Positions 1-8,947 are shown, counted from the stretch's first letter. The stretch: DNA of 22,847 nt from Methylococcaceae bacterium (GCA_947505055.1 CANNLO010000034.1:1-22847); one strand, 5' to 3'. Notes: generated by a model not told the origin, from the sequence alone. Made by a program: numbers and translations.

Positions 1-1247
1 ATGGCTGATTTCTTGATGGCAAGATTCAATGCTTCGGCCACTGTTTTCAGATTATCGGGATTTTCATAACTCATTTCAGTTAATCTTTCACCGGCTTCAT
101 AAAAAGCGTTTTCTGCCTGAGCTTTTTGATAAGCCTTAGTCACGTCAGCCTTAACTGCATCGAACGGCTTCGTCTCTCCCGGTATTAATTCGGTTACTTT
201 AATCAAGTGATAACCAAATGCCGATTTAACCGGAGCTGATACTTCACCCAGTTTTAACGTGCTCGCCGCGTCTTCAAATGACTTTTCCATGACGCCGACA
301 TTAAACAGACCTAGATCCCCGCCTTTATTAGCCGTTAATTTATCATCGGAAACATCCTTAGCAACAGCTGCAAAGTCTTTCGTAACCAAGTCATTTTTGG
401 CTTTTAAGGCTTTATCTAATGCAGTTTTTTCATCACTCTTGTCATTGATTACAAACAGGATATGACTAATTTTTCTACGCTCTGCAGTCGTGTATTGATC
501 TTTTTGCTCTTCATAAAAAGCTTTAAGTTTGTCCTCAGTTACCACCACAGTCTTGGCTATATCTTCAAGGGCCACTTCTAGGTACTCTACAGAAACCTGT
601 TCAGGTGTTTGATATAAACTCTGATGCTGCTGGTAATAAGCCGCAACTTCTTCCTCTGTGGGTTGTACTTCCAGTTTGTGCACTGGAACCGTAACATAAT
701 CCACATCGCGTTGCTGATTCTGGATTTTGAAAAAACTTTCCACATCATATTTAGTTGCAAAACTGCTATCTATAATGCTGCGCTGAAACTGTTCCATGAT
801 CAGTGCATTCTTGATTCTGCTTACAAACTCGCCTGAAGATATTTTTTGTAAACTGAGCATGGTCTTATATCGCTGCTCATCAAACTTTCCTTCTACCTGA
901 AAATAAGGCAGGGTTTGTATAAAATCACGTGCAGTATCATCCGTTGTAACCAGGCCTTTATTATGCACATGCTGCAATAAAACCTCATCTTTAATTAATT
1001 TTCCCAATGCTTGCGCCTTCAAGCTTTGTTCGTCTATCGTCATCCCCTGAAGATTCTGGCTATATTGCTCATAAGCCTTGTTAACATCACGCTGAAAAAA
1101 GTCTTTATCACCTACTGAAGCAACCGGCGCTTCTTCCCCGGCATCCAGATAATTCTGTATGCCCCATAAAGCAAAGGGTACACAAATCACTATCAAAATA
1201 CCCCATGCAAAAGCACCCTGTGCTTTTTCTCTAATTTTTGTCAGCAT
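1..1247 (-). CDS. ppiD: Peptidyl-prolyl cis-trans isomerase D, periplasmic folding factor (C-terminus beyond window)
   Basis: The visible 415 residues have the PpiD layout. A short cytoplasmic N-terminus is followed by one membrane anchor (about residues 12-32, through FAWGILIVICVPFALWG), then a SurA-like N-domain (about 35-190) and a parvulin-type isomerase domain (about 258-355, from RRKISHILF to FGYHLIKVTE). E. coli PpiD has 623 residues, so about one third is missing past the window edge. In the family the protein is anchored in the inner membrane, faces the periplasm and helps outer-membrane proteins leave the Sec translocon. The ATG start at 1247 is preceded by AGGA on the minus strand. 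The gene lies downstream of hupB and two tRNAs; a terminator in the gap suggests that it has its own promoter. I read it through by hand without an internal stop. Confidence 0.93.
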   Translation of the reverse strand, partial: MLTKIREKAQGAFAWGILIVICVPFALWGIQNYLDAGEEAPVASVGDKDFFQRDVNKAYEQYSQNLQGMTIDEQSLKAQALGKLIKDEVLLQHVHNKGLVTTDDTARDFIQTLPYFQVEGKFDEQRYKTMLSLQKISSGEFVSRIKNALIMEQFQRSIIDSSFATKYDVESFFKIQNQQRDVDYVTVPVHKLEVQPTEEEVAAYYQQHQSLYQTPEQVSVEYLEVALEDIAKTVVVTEDKLKAFYEEQKDQYTTAERRKISHILFVINDKSDEKTALDKALKAKNDLVTKDFAAVAKDVSDDKLTANKGGDLGLFNVGVMEKSFEDAASTLKLGEVSAPVKSAFGYHLIKVTELIPGETKPFDAVKADVTKAYQKAQAENAFYEAGERLTEMSYENPDNLKTVAEALNLAIKKSA

Positions 1248-1271
1248 AGCCCTGTCCTAAGAAACTTGTGG

Positions 1272-1299
1272 GTTTAATCAAAAAAGTTTAATCAAAAAA
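1272..1299. repeat. Two tandem copies of a 14-bp unit upstream of ppiD
   Basis: The unit GTTTAATCAAAAAA occurs at 1272-1285 and again at 1286-1299. On the minus strand this reads as two successive TTTTTTGATTAAAC blocks just before ppiD, between the tRNA terminator and the start codon. It sits where the ppiD promoter should be, and TTGATT could act as a -35 element. A binding-site role is only a guess. Confidence 0.6.
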
Positions 1300-1329
1300 A
1301 AAGCCCCGAACCAATCGATCCGGGGCTTT
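1294..1329 (-). terminator. Intrinsic terminator after tRNA-Asp
   Basis: A perfect 9-bp stem pairs 1300-1308 with 1321-1329 (GC-rich core GCCCCG/CGGGGC) around a 12-nt loop. On the minus strand it is followed by a run of T residues (A-run 1294-1302 on the plus strand). It ends the hupB-tRNA-Val-tRNA-Asp transcript before ppiD. Confidence 0.88.
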
Positions 1330-1336
1330 CTTAATA

Positions 1337-1413
1337 TGGCGGAGTGGACGGGGCTCGAACCCGCGACCACCGGCGTGACAGGCCGGTATTCTAACCAACT
1401 GAACTACCACTCC
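1337..1413 (-). tRNA. tRNA-Asp (anticodon GTC)
   Basis: A 77-nt cloverleaf on the minus strand with an encoded 3' CCA (TGG at 1337-1339 on the plus strand). The anticodon loop reads CTGTCAC, giving GTC, and the T-loop TTCGAGC is intact. The sequence closely matches gammaproteobacterial tRNA-Asp. It follows tRNA-Val by 6 nt on the same transcript. Confidence 0.97.
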
Positions 1414-1419
1414 AAAGTC

Positions 1420-1495
1420 TGGTGGGTGCTGAGGGGTTCGAACCCCCGACCCTCGCCTTGTAAGGGCGATGCTCTCCCAGCTGAGCTAAGCACCC
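1420..1495 (-). tRNA. tRNA-Val (anticodon TAC)
   Basis: A 76-nt cloverleaf on the minus strand. The acceptor GGGTGCT pairs with AGCACCC, the discriminator is A and CCA is encoded. The anticodon loop CTTACAA gives TAC, which reads Val GUA/GUG. It begins only 13 nt after the hupB stop codon, too close for a separate promoter outside hupB, so it is probably cut from a hupB transcript. Confidence 0.97.
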
Positions 1496-1508
1496 GACTA
1501 AAGAAATC

Positions 1509-1781
1509 CTAGTTTACAGCATCTTTTAAAGATTTGCCAGCTTTAAATGAAGGGATTTTAGCAGCTTTAATCGTAATTTCAGCTCCGGTCTGTGGATTAC
1601 GTCCTTTACGCTCTGCTCTTTCCTTTACAGCATAGGTTCCAAATCCAACTAAGGCGACTGAATCCCCACTGCTCAAAGCTTTTGTAACCGCACCGATAAA
1701 GCCATCCAATGCACGACCAGCATCTGCTTTAGTTAATTCAGCAGACTCTGCTATTGCATCTATAAGTTCCGATTTATTCAT
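1509..1781 (-). CDS. hupB: DNA-binding protein HU, beta type
   Basis: This is a 90-residue histone-like protein of normal family length that binds and bends DNA without strong sequence preference. It has the N-terminal helical dimerisation part ([10 protein letters not shown]...), the GFGTY turn (about 46-50) and the arm motif RNPQTG at 61-66, whose proline inserts between base pairs. HU and IHF are homologous, but the position beside lon and the HU-type arm support HU-beta. The ATG is preceded by AAGGGGG at good spacing. A strong sigma-70-like promoter lies upstream at 1878-1907. Downstream, after 13 nt, come tRNA-Val and tRNA-Asp. Confidence 0.96.
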   Translation of the reverse strand: MNKSELIDAIAESAELTKADAGRALDGFIGAVTKALSSGDSVALVGFGTYAVKERAERKGRNPQTGAEITIKAAKIPSFKAGKSLKDAVN

Positions 1782-1877
1782 TATTCCCCCTTAGGAAATC
1801 ATTTTTAAGATTATATTCTAGAAGACCTGCGTAATAATTCTTATATTCCATCATCAGCAACACAAGAAAGCGGAGTA

Positions 1878-1907
1878 TTTATAACAACTCCACTTACACA
1901 GTGTCAA
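1878..1907 (-). promoter_or_regulatory. Sigma-70-type promoter of hupB
   Basis: On the minus strand a consensus -35 TTGACA (1902-1907) is followed after 18 nt by TATAAA (1878-1883); TTATAA at 1879-1884 gives a 17-nt spacer. It lies about 100 nt upstream of the hupB ATG. It is the closest match to consensus that I found in the window. Confidence 0.75.
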
Positions 1908-1974
1908 GCATTAACCGCCCCGGAGGCATGATTTTTGTAGCCTCTCGACCTTTAATAGCCAAATTTTCTATCAT

Positions 1975-4407
1975 TTAATGCGCCATTAAAACTGGTTTTA
2001 TTACTTTGACCGGATCAGTTTCATTTTTTACGGACTCTTTAATAGCCACTTTTTCAACAGGAACCGGCATATATTGCAAAGCAACTTGCAACACCTCATC
2101 TATCCAATGAACAGGGATTATATCCAAATTTTTCTTAATGTTTTCAGGTATTTCAGCCAAATCTTTTTCATTTTCCGCTGGAATCAATACCGTTGTAATT
2201 CCTCCTCGATGAGCTGCCAGAAGCTTTTCTTTTAACCCACCGATAGGCAATACCTCACCTCTCAAGGTAATCTCACCGGTCATTGCCACACATGCTCTGA
2301 CTGGTATCTTGGTCAAAGCCGAAATAATGGCTGTACACATACCCACACCGGCACTAGGACCGTCTTTAGGCGTCGCTCCTTCCGGAACATGAATGTGTAT
2401 ATCATTATTTTGAAACAGCTCGTTATCAATACCCAGAATCTCTGATCGACTCCTGACCACGGTCATTGCTGCTTCAATAGACTCCTTCATGACCTCACCC
2501 AGCTTACCAGTTGCCGAATGCTTACCTTTACCCGGTATTACCGCCGTCTCAATGGTTAATAACTCCCCACCCACTTCAGTCCATGCCAAACCGGTAACTT
2601 GACCGACCTGATCCTTCTCTTCGGCAAGACCATAATGAAACCGCTTAACGCCAAGATATTTATCCAAAACTTCAGAGTTAACTTCAACAATGGCTTTTCT
2701 GGGATTTAATAACAAGTCTTTCACAACCTTACGGCAAATCTTTGAAATTTCCCGCTCAAGACTCCGAACACCTGCTTCACGCGAGTAATAACGAATAATA
2801 TCTCTGACAGCACTCTCTGATATATCAATTTCCCGTTCTTTTAGCCCATTATTTTTAATCTGTTTTGGAATCAAATAACGCATTGCAATATTGATTTTCT
2901 CATCTTCCGTATAACCGGCAATGCGGATGACTTCCATCCTATCCAGTAATGCCGGTGGAATATTCATAGTATTGGCTGTTGCTACAAACATAACATCGGA
3001 CAAATCAAAATCCACTTCCAGATAATGGTCAGAGAAAGTATGATTTTGCTCAGGATCTAAAACTTCCAATAATGCGGAAGCTGGATCACCTCTAAAGTCG
3101 GCCGCCATTTTATCTATTTCATCCAGTAAAAACATAGGGTTGCGTGTTTTTACTTTAGCCAGATTCTGCAAAATTTTACCCGGCATAGATCCGATATAAG
3201 TTCGACGATGCCCACGTATTTCAGCCTCATCTCGCACACCGCCCAAAGCCATACGAACATATTTACGGTTAGTTGCCCTGGCAATTGATTCGCCCAAAGA
3301 GGTCTTTCCTACGCCCGGAGGACCTACCAAACATAAAATAGGACCTTTAAGCTGCTTTACCCTCTGCTGAACCGCGAGATATTCAAGAATACGCTCTTTA
3401 ACTTTTTCCAAACCATAATGCTCGGCCTCCAGAACCTGTTCTGCAACCTTCAGATCATGCCGTATTTTTGTTTGTTTTTTCCAGGGCACATTGACCATCC
3501 AGTCAATATAATTCCGAACCACAGTTGCCTCAGCCGACATGGGCGACATCTGCTTAAGCTTGTTCAGTTCTGCATCCGCTTTTGTCTTGGCCTCTTTGGT
3601 CATGCCGGCACTTTCAATTTTCTTTGCCAACTCTTCTACTTCATTGGGCGCATCATCCAAATCCCCCAACTCCTTCTGAATCGCTTTAATTTGCTCATTC
3701 AGATAATACTCCCTTTGATTCTTCTCCATTTGCTGCTTGACACGCACCCGGATTCTTTTTTCCATCTCTAGAAGATCAACCTCACCTTCCATTAATACCA
3801 TTAAATCTTCCAGACGTTTTTCAATATCCGCTGTTTCAAGAACCGTCTGCTTTTCATTGACTTTCAAAGTCATATGAGCAGCCATGGTATCGGCAAGCCG
3901 ACTCGGATCATCAATGCCCGAGAGTGAATTCAGAACCTCAGGTGGAATTTTATTATTCAGCTTAACGTATTCTTCAAATGAATTAATCACTGTCCGCTGC
4001 AATACATCCAACTCTTGCTCAGTCAACGTCAAGACATCATGAATTTCAGTGACTACCGCCGATATATAACTATCAATTTCTTTATACTGAACCACCTTGC
4101 TACGCTGAACCCCCTCGACCAAAACCTTGACAGTTCCATCAGGCAATTTAAGCATCTGCAAAATATTTGCCAAAGTACCGACTTCATACAAATCAGAGAT
4201 ATCAGGCTCATCAACTTCGGCTTCTTTTTGAGCGACCAATAAAATCTGCTTGTTATCTTTCATCGCTGCATCAAGCGCATCAACCGATCTTTCTCTGCCT
4301 ACAAACAAGGGAATTACCATGTTCGGATAAACAACTACATCTCTTAGTGGCAATACCGGAATCAGTATATTAATCTGTTGTATCTCTGTCATTTTGTGCG
4401 TTTCCAT
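1975..4407 (-). CDS. lon: ATP-dependent protease Lon
   Basis: This is an 810-residue cytoplasmic AAA+ serine protease that degrades misfolded and selected regulatory proteins; E. coli Lon has 784 residues. The order is: N-terminal substrate-binding LON domain (about 14-210), a coiled-coil segment (about 215-285), an AAA+ module with Walker A GPPGVGKT at 362-369 and Walker B LLDEIDK at 427-433, then the protease domain. The catalytic dyad is Ser685 in PKDGPSAG and Lys728 in GGLKEK, by comparison with E. coli S679/K722. The start at 4407 has AAGG 9 nt upstream; a Met six codons in is an alternative with a weaker site. A heat-shock-type promoter and a dyad lie upstream. The C-terminal tail (about 776-810) is somewhat longer than in E. 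coli. Confidence 0.98.
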   Translation of the reverse strand: METHKMTEIQQINILIPVLPLRDVVVYPNMVIPLFVGRERSVDALDAAMKDNKQILLVAQKEAEVDEPDISDLYEVGTLANILQMLKLPDGTVKVLVEGVQRSKVVQYKEIDSYISAVVTEIHDVLTLTEQELDVLQRTVINSFEEYVKLNNKIPPEVLNSLSGIDDPSRLADTMAAHMTLKVNEKQTVLETADIEKRLEDLMVLMEGEVDLLEMEKRIRVRVKQQMEKNQREYYLNEQIKAIQKELGDLDDAPNEVEELAKKIESAGMTKEAKTKADAELNKLKQMSPMSAEATVVRNYIDWMVNVPWKKQTKIRHDLKVAEQVLEAEHYGLEKVKERILEYLAVQQRVKQLKGPILCLVGPPGVGKTSLGESIARATNRKYVRMALGGVRDEAEIRGHRRTYIGSMPGKILQNLAKVKTRNPMFLLDEIDKMAADFRGDPASALLEVLDPEQNHTFSDHYLEVDFDLSDVMFVATANTMNIPPALLDRMEVIRIAGYTEDEKINIAMRYLIPKQIKNNGLKEREIDISESAVRDIIRYYSREAGVRSLEREISKICRKVVKDLLLNPRKAIVEVNSEVLDKYLGVKRFHYGLAEEKDQVGQVTGLAWTEVGGELLTIETAVIPGKGKHSATGKLGEVMKESIEAAMTVVRSRSEILGIDNELFQNNDIHIHVPEGATPKDGPSAGVGMCTAIISALTKIPVRACVAMTGEITLRGEVLPIGGLKEKLLAAHRGGITTVLIPAENEKDLAEIPENIKKNLDIIPVHWIDEVLQVALQYMPVPVEKVAIKESVKNETDPVKVIKPVLMAH

Positions 4408-4442
4408 AAATGGAACCTTATACCAATCTTTAGGAAAGAAAG

Positions 4443-4471
4443 ATTATGGGGTCATTATTTAAAATAGCAAG
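4443..4471 (-). promoter_or_regulatory. Candidate sigma-32 (heat-shock) promoter of lon
   Basis: On the minus strand CTTGCT (4466-4471) is followed after 14 nt by CCCCATAAT (4443-4451). The known RpoH consensus is CTTGAA, 13-14 nt, then CCCCATNT, so the -10 part and the spacing fit well and the -35 part fits partly. It lies about 36 nt before the lon ATG. lon is a classic RpoH target in E. coli. A sigma-70 reading (CATAAT as -10) overlaps it. Confidence 0.6.
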
Positions 4472-4499
4472 GATACCATTTAGAAATAGTGTCCTTGCT
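4466..4499. repeat. 34-bp imperfect DNA dyad overlapping the lon -35 element
   Basis: AGCAAGGA (4466-4473) and TCCTTGCT (4492-4499) are perfect inverted arms. The inner ACCATTT (4475-4481) and AAATAGT (4484-4490) are also inverted, with one mismatch. The two-base centre makes it look like a protein-binding palindrome more than an RNA hairpin. One arm coincides with the -35 of the candidate lon promoter. No named operator is recognised, and it is not the CIRCE sequence. Confidence 0.6.
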
Positions 4500-4512
4500 T
4501 AATATTCAGGGC

Positions 4513-4549
4513 AAAAAAAAGGGAGCTTTTAAAATATAAAAGCTCCCTT
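4513..4549 (-). terminator. Intrinsic terminator after clpX
   Basis: A perfect 12-bp stem pairs 4519-4530 with 4538-4549 (AAGGGAGCTTTT and its complement) around a 7-nt loop. On the minus strand a T-run follows (A8 at 4513-4520). It separates the tig-clpP-clpX unit from lon. Confidence 0.93.
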
Positions 4550-4576
4550 CATTATTCCGGGATTCCGGGATAAATT

Positions 4577-5848
4577 TTAGGACTCAGCAGAAGCTTTTTT
4601 CTTCTCGGTTTCATAAACAAGTATAGGCTCAGACTCACCTAAAATCACACTCCCATCAATAACAACTTTAGAAATATTGTCCGCAGAAGGCAATTCATAC
4701 ATAGTGTTCAACAGGACATTTTCAACAATTGTTCTTAGCCCCCGTGCCCCTGTTTTTCTTTCCATAGCTTTACGGGCAATCGCAATTAACGAATCATCGC
4801 GAAACTCCAATTCTGCCCCTTCCATCTCAAACAAATGTTTGTATTGCTTGATCAGCGCATTTTTGGGCTCAGTCAAGATCTGCACCAAAGCCTGCTCATC
4901 CAACTCTTCCAAAGTAGCCACAACTGGAAGTCGACCGACAAATTCCGGAATCAAACCATATTTGATAAGATCTTCAGCCTCAACCTGGGCAAACAACTGG
5001 CCTATATTTTTTGACTCATCTTTAGTTTTTATTTCGGCTGAAAAACCAATACCGCCTTTTTCAGAACGATCTTTAATAACTCTATCTAAACCAGAAAACG
5101 CACCACCCACTATAAACAGAATGTTAGCGGTATTAACCTGAAGAAATTCTTGTTGGGGATGTTTACGTCCGCCTTGCGGAGGAACTGACGCTATAGTACC
5201 TTCAATCAGCTTTAACAAAGCCTGCTGAACACCTTCACCAGATACATCTCGGGTAATTGACGGATTATCAGACTTTCTTGAAATTTTATCTATTTCATCG
5301 ATGTAAACAATACCGGTTTCAGCCTTTTCTACATCATAGTCACATTTTTGCAGGATTTTCTGAATTATGTTTTCTACATCTTCACCCACATAACCGGCTT
5401 CTGTCAGCGTAGTGGCATCAGCAATAGTAAAAGGCACATCCAGCAACCTCGCCAAGGTCTCAGCCAACAAGGTTTTGCCCGAACCGGTAGGACCAATCAA
5501 CAAAATATTACTTTTTGCCAATTCAACCGAATCTTTTTTAGACTTACTACGCAACCGTTTGTAATGATTATAAACAGCAACCGCCAAAATCTTTTTAGCG
5601 TTTTCCTGACCGATTACATAGCTGTCCAACTCAACCTTAATTTCTTTAGGCTTGGGCAAATCGCCGCTAACCGAAGAGGTATCATCCTGTAATTCGTCTT
5701 TTATAATATCATTACAAAGCTCGACGCATTCATCGCAGACATAAACAGATGGCCCTGCAATAAGCTTTCTGACCTCGTGCTGACTTTTACCGCAAAACGA
5801 ACAATAAAGTAGCTTATCGTCATCTTTGCTGCTTTTATCATTACTCAT
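4577..5848 (-). CDS. clpX: ClpX, ATP-dependent unfoldase of the ClpXP protease
   Basis: This 423-residue protein (family about 420-430) is a hexameric AAA+ unfoldase that recognises tagged substrates and feeds them to ClpP. It has an N-terminal C4 zinc domain (Cys16, 19, 38, 41), Walker A GPTGSGKT at 119-126, pore loop GYVG at 152-155 and Walker B IDEIDK at 183-188. It also has an RKH pore loop at 228-230, the ClpP-docking IGF loop at 267-269 and sensor-2 GARGLR at 367-372. All key residues are present. The ATG has GGGAG upstream. It follows clpP by 87 nt with no terminator between, and a strong terminator follows it, so tig-clpP-clpX is probably one unit. Confidence 0.98.
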   Translation of the reverse strand: MSNDKSSKDDDKLLYCSFCGKSQHEVRKLIAGPSVYVCDECVELCNDIIKDELQDDTSSVSGDLPKPKEIKVELDSYVIGQENAKKILAVAVYNHYKRLRSKSKKDSVELAKSNILLIGPTGSGKTLLAETLARLLDVPFTIADATTLTEAGYVGEDVENIIQKILQKCDYDVEKAETGIVYIDEIDKISRKSDNPSITRDVSGEGVQQALLKLIEGTIASVPPQGGRKHPQQEFLQVNTANILFIVGGAFSGLDRVIKDRSEKGGIGFSAEIKTKDESKNIGQLFAQVEAEDLIKYGLIPEFVGRLPVVATLEELDEQALVQILTEPKNALIKQYKHLFEMEGAELEFRDDSLIAIARKAMERKTGARGLRTIVENVLLNTMYELPSADNISKVVIDGSVILGESEPILVYETEKKKASAES

Positions 5849-5935
5849 AAATTAAACTCCCGCAAACATCCAGAGGTGATGTTTTTACTTTCAATTGGGC
5901 TGAGAATATATCGAATCTCAAAAAAACACCAAACG

Positions 5936-6583
5936 TTATTTTTTAGCAACAATAGCCCTACTCGTCAATACCTGATCAATCAATCCATAAGTTACAGCAT
6001 CAGTTGCACTTAAAAAATTATCCCGATCCGTATCCAAACGTACTTTTTCTATCGGCTGACCTGTATGTTCCGAAAGAACCTTATTCAGTTTTTCCCTAAT
6101 CGAAAGTATCTCTCTGGCATGGATATCAAAATCCGAAGCCTGACCCTGAAATCCACCAAGCGGCTGATGAATCATCATTCTTGAATGGGGCAAACAAAAA
6201 CGTTTACCTTTAGCGCCGCCGGTCAAAAGCAACGCTCCCATACTGGCAGCCTGACCAATACACAGCGTGCTCACATCAGGTTTAATGAACTGCATGGTGT
6301 CATAGATTGACATACCCGCCGTGACTGAACCACCGGGCGAATTAATATATAAATGAATGTCCTTGTCCGGATTCTCTGACTCCAAAAATAGCAACTGGGC
6401 GACGACCAGATTAGCCATGTAATCTTCGACCTGCCCCACCAGAAAAATAACACGTTCTTTTAATAATCTTGAATAAATATCAAAAGAACGCTCACCTCTG
6501 GCAGTTTGTTCAATAACGATTGGCACCAATCCGCCGGCAGCTTCCGGAGACGTCATCTGATTTCTCATATACTGATTATGCAT
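5936..6583 (-). CDS. clpP: ClpP, proteolytic subunit of the Clp protease
   Basis: This 215-residue serine protease forms the 14-subunit chamber that works with ClpX. The catalytic triad is Ser114 (QAASMGA), His139 (MMIHQP) and Asp188 (before NFLSA), a constant three-residue offset from E. coli S111/H136/D185. The first residues, about 1-17, probably form the removed propeptide, as in E. coli. The start codon lies 9 nt after the tig stop, and its AAGG ribosome site overlaps the tig stop codon, suggesting coupled translation. Its order with tig and clpX is the conserved gammaproteobacterial one. Confidence 0.98.
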   Translation of the reverse strand: MHNQYMRNQMTSPEAAGGLVPIVIEQTARGERSFDIYSRLLKERVIFLVGQVEDYMANLVVAQLLFLESENPDKDIHLYINSPGGSVTAGMSIYDTMQFIKPDVSTLCIGQAASMGALLLTGGAKGKRFCLPHSRMMIHQPLGGFQGQASDFDIHAREILSIREKLNKVLSEHTGQPIEKVRLDTDRDNFLSATDAVTYGLIDQVLTSRAIVAKK

Positions 6584-6592
6584 TTAAATCCC

Positions 6593-7888
6593 TTAACCTT
6601 GTTTGCTCATGGCTTCATCAAAACTGATAGTTTCATCAGACACTTTTCCTTGCGCAACCAACCATTCGATAGCCTGATTTTCCAAAACCATCTGCCGTAC
6701 ATCGTTTAAACGAGTGTCGTCTGAATAATACCAATCAATAACATCTTTGGGGCGCTCATAGCTTTTTGCCATATCTGATATAGTCGAATGCACTTTATCA
6801 TCGTCAAGCTTAATGTCGTTTTTTTGAATAACTTCGCTTAAGATCAAACCCAAAGCTACTCGACGCTTTGCCGGCTCTTCGAATGCATCTCTGGGCAGAT
6901 TCAAATCTTCAGGCTTCATTTTTTGTCTTTTAGCCGTTTCAATGTAAGGCTTCATCATGCTTTCAACTTCCTGATCCACCATAGTATTTGGAACAGCAGT
7001 CTGGATTTTTTCATACAAGGCATTCAATACTGCATTTTTAAGCTTGCCTTGCAGTGCCTGCCCAAGCTCAGTTTCAAGATTGGCTCGAATATCATCACGA
7101 AAAGCATCCAAAGAACCATCTATACCGTATTCTTTTATGAAAGCTTCATCAATTTCAGGGAGAAGTGGCTCTTCGATACTAACGACCTCAACTTCAAACT
7201 GAGCAACTTTACCTGCCAGTTTTTCATTGCCATATTCTTCAGGGAAAGAAACTTCAAAAGTTTTATTTGAACCAGACTCCAGGCCCACAAGATTTTCTTC
7301 AAAACCGGGAATCATTTGTTTCGCGCCGATTTCAACCACATAATTTTCTACTTTACCATCAGTGAAGTTTTCACCTTCACAAACACCTGAGAAACCAACC
7401 GTTACACGATCATTTTGTTTGGAAGCACGCTCTACGAGTACCCAAGTTTTCTTTTGAGCCCTTAATTTTTCAATCATGCCATCTACGTCAGTTTCTTGAA
7501 CAGTAGCGACGGGGCGTGAGACTTCAATTTTATCAACACCATCCAGTGATATCTCCGGATAAACTTCAAACTCAGCAGTATACTTGAAGCCGTCAAGCTC
7601 TTCTTCCGACTGAATATGGGGATGCCCTGCCGGCCTTAAGTCTTGCTCTTTAAGTGCGTCATAATAAGTAGCTTGAATCAAATCTCCCGCAATTTCGCCA
7701 CGAACCCGTTCCCCATACATTTTTTTAATGACATGCTGAGGAACTTTACCAGGACGAAAACCATCTATTTTAACTTCGCGCGCTAATGACTTTAATCGTG
7801 CAGCCACTTTTTCCTGAATAATTGTTTCAGGTACACTAACAGTCATTTTTCTGCTTAATTCTGATGTCTTCTCGACAGAAACTTGCAT
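6593..7888 (-). CDS. tig: Trigger factor, ribosome-bound chaperone
   Basis: This 431-residue protein (E. coli 432) meets nascent chains at the ribosome exit tunnel. The ribosome-docking signature GFRPGKVP lies at 43-50 in the N-domain. An FKBP-like isomerase domain covers about 155-245 and the helical chaperone arms form the C-terminal half. The ATG at 7888 has GAGG about 8 nt upstream. It is the first gene of the tig-clpP-clpX unit. I could not identify its promoter with confidence in the AT-rich DNA upstream. Confidence 0.97.
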   Translation of the reverse strand: MQVSVEKTSELSRKMTVSVPETIIQEKVAARLKSLAREVKIDGFRPGKVPQHVIKKMYGERVRGEIAGDLIQATYYDALKEQDLRPAGHPHIQSEEELDGFKYTAEFEVYPEISLDGVDKIEVSRPVATVQETDVDGMIEKLRAQKKTWVLVERASKQNDRVTVGFSGVCEGENFTDGKVENYVVEIGAKQMIPGFEENLVGLESGSNKTFEVSFPEEYGNEKLAGKVAQFEVEVVSIEEPLLPEIDEAFIKEYGIDGSLDAFRDDIRANLETELGQALQGKLKNAVLNALYEKIQTAVPNTMVDQEVESMMKPYIETAKRQKMKPEDLNLPRDAFEEPAKRRVALGLILSEVIQKNDIKLDDDKVHSTISDMAKSYERPKDVIDWYYSDDTRLNDVRQMVLENQAIEWLVAQGKVSDETISFDEAMSKQG

Positions 7889-7955
7889 TTCTTTTTCCTC
7901 GGCTAAATTGAAATAAGATTTTTAAAGAGTACCGGTAAACGGCTCAAATGATTTG

Positions 7956-7985
7956 AAAAGCCACAGATAAATCGCTGGCTTTTTT
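7956..7985 (+). terminator. Terminator-like hairpin upstream of tig, T-run on plus strand
   Basis: AAAAGCCA (7956-7963) pairs with TGGCTTTT (7976-7983), and T6 (7980-7985) ends the structure on the plus strand. No plus-strand gene precedes it. On the minus strand it would lie in the tig leader, with a shorter T-run (T4) after the stem. It may be bidirectional or part of a tig leader. Confidence 0.5.
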
Positions 7986-8842
7986 ATGAATTGGGTGGCG
8001 AAAACCGAGAGACTTTAATTCTCCCCGATTAACACTAAATAATTGATTCAATAGTTATTTTTTAAAAAAAGATAAGGTTGATTTATATCAGCTCAATCTG
8101 TCATTATATCTGTTGCCCTAAACTCTAGCAATAGCAACACAAAATAATGCAAGGCAATTGCACTAGAACTCATTTAAAACCAATGTTTTTAAATGTCGCC
8201 AACCCCAGCATCCTATTTAAAATCGTAAAAAACAACTCGCTTTATTCTCTATTATTTTTCAAGTATCACCACCGGATAAACGAAAAATAAGTATCAATCA
8301 AAGGCATTTCAATATCCCTTATAGCAGCATAATCCCCAGATCACTACTCCAAGCAAAATCCTCGCGATAATTAGAGAGCGCAAGCAATGTAAACACATTA
8401 AAAGTTGTTTTGCGACAGTAGATGAATAGGAATAAATGGTTAGTGCCTATATTACTTTAAAATCATAGACTGATGAAACAAAGCTATCCCGATAAATTCT
8501 AAAAATTACCAGCTTAAGATCAAAGTCACCATAAAGCAGCCCATAAAAACGCAGCTCTTTCGTCATATTAAGCTATATCTAATATCCTAGGTAAGCCAAA
8601 TGATCTGTAGCTGTATCCAAAATTCTATTTTATTGCAGTGTTTTTAAGTGCGTAACGCTCTCACTTTCTGACTCTATACTGGTCAAGTAGATTATGGCAA
8701 CTCTAGAAATTGCCTCGGCAACACGTTGAATAGCTTATTGGAAAAGTCGACCTTGATTTAGATTTATTGATAAACGTAATTAGCCTTATAGCACCTTAAA
8801 CCCGCAATACATAAATTTTTGTCTGGCAAACAAAGACATATC

Positions 8843-8865
8843 TGCTTACAATAAGCAATTTTTTT
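8843..8865 (+). terminator. Small hairpin followed by seven T, upstream of the flavoprotein
   Basis: TGCTTA (8843-8848) pairs with TAAGCA (8852-8857) around a 3-nt loop, and T7 follows at 8859-8865. The stem is short and AT-rich, so it is a weak candidate. It could end an unseen transcript from the gene-free region or attenuate the flavoprotein mRNA. Confidence 0.4.
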
Positions 8866-8947
8866 AGTCTTTCCGGCAACCCTTCAAGTACAGATTACGC
8901 CAATATTTGTGGCTGTACCCTCAACGAAATCATCTTAAACGAGAACT

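Larger units (their letters stand above)
7889..8947. other. AT-rich gene-free region between divergent tig and the flavoprotein gene
   Basis: These 1059 bases contain no open frame with coding character on either strand and no tRNA. They hold the 5' regions of tig (minus strand) and the large flavoprotein (plus strand), two hairpin-plus-T structures (7956-7985 and 8843-8865), and a GTACAG/CTGTAC dyad (8888-8893 and 8913-8918) about 30 nt before the flavoprotein start. The flavoprotein ATG has only a weak GAGAA ribosome site. A small RNA or decayed gene is possible but not shown. Confidence 0.6.

Noticed and set aside
3418..3771. Open frame of 117 codons on the plus strand inside lon
   Set aside because: It is antisense to the conserved Lon coiled-coil and AAA+ region, with no ribosome site and no recognisable motif.
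5348..5692. Open frame of 114 codons on the plus strand inside clpX
   Set aside because: It lies opposite an intact and strongly conserved clpX and has no family features.
6923..7270. Open frame of 115 codons on the plus strand inside tig
   Set aside because: Shadow of the trigger factor gene; composition follows from the coding strand.
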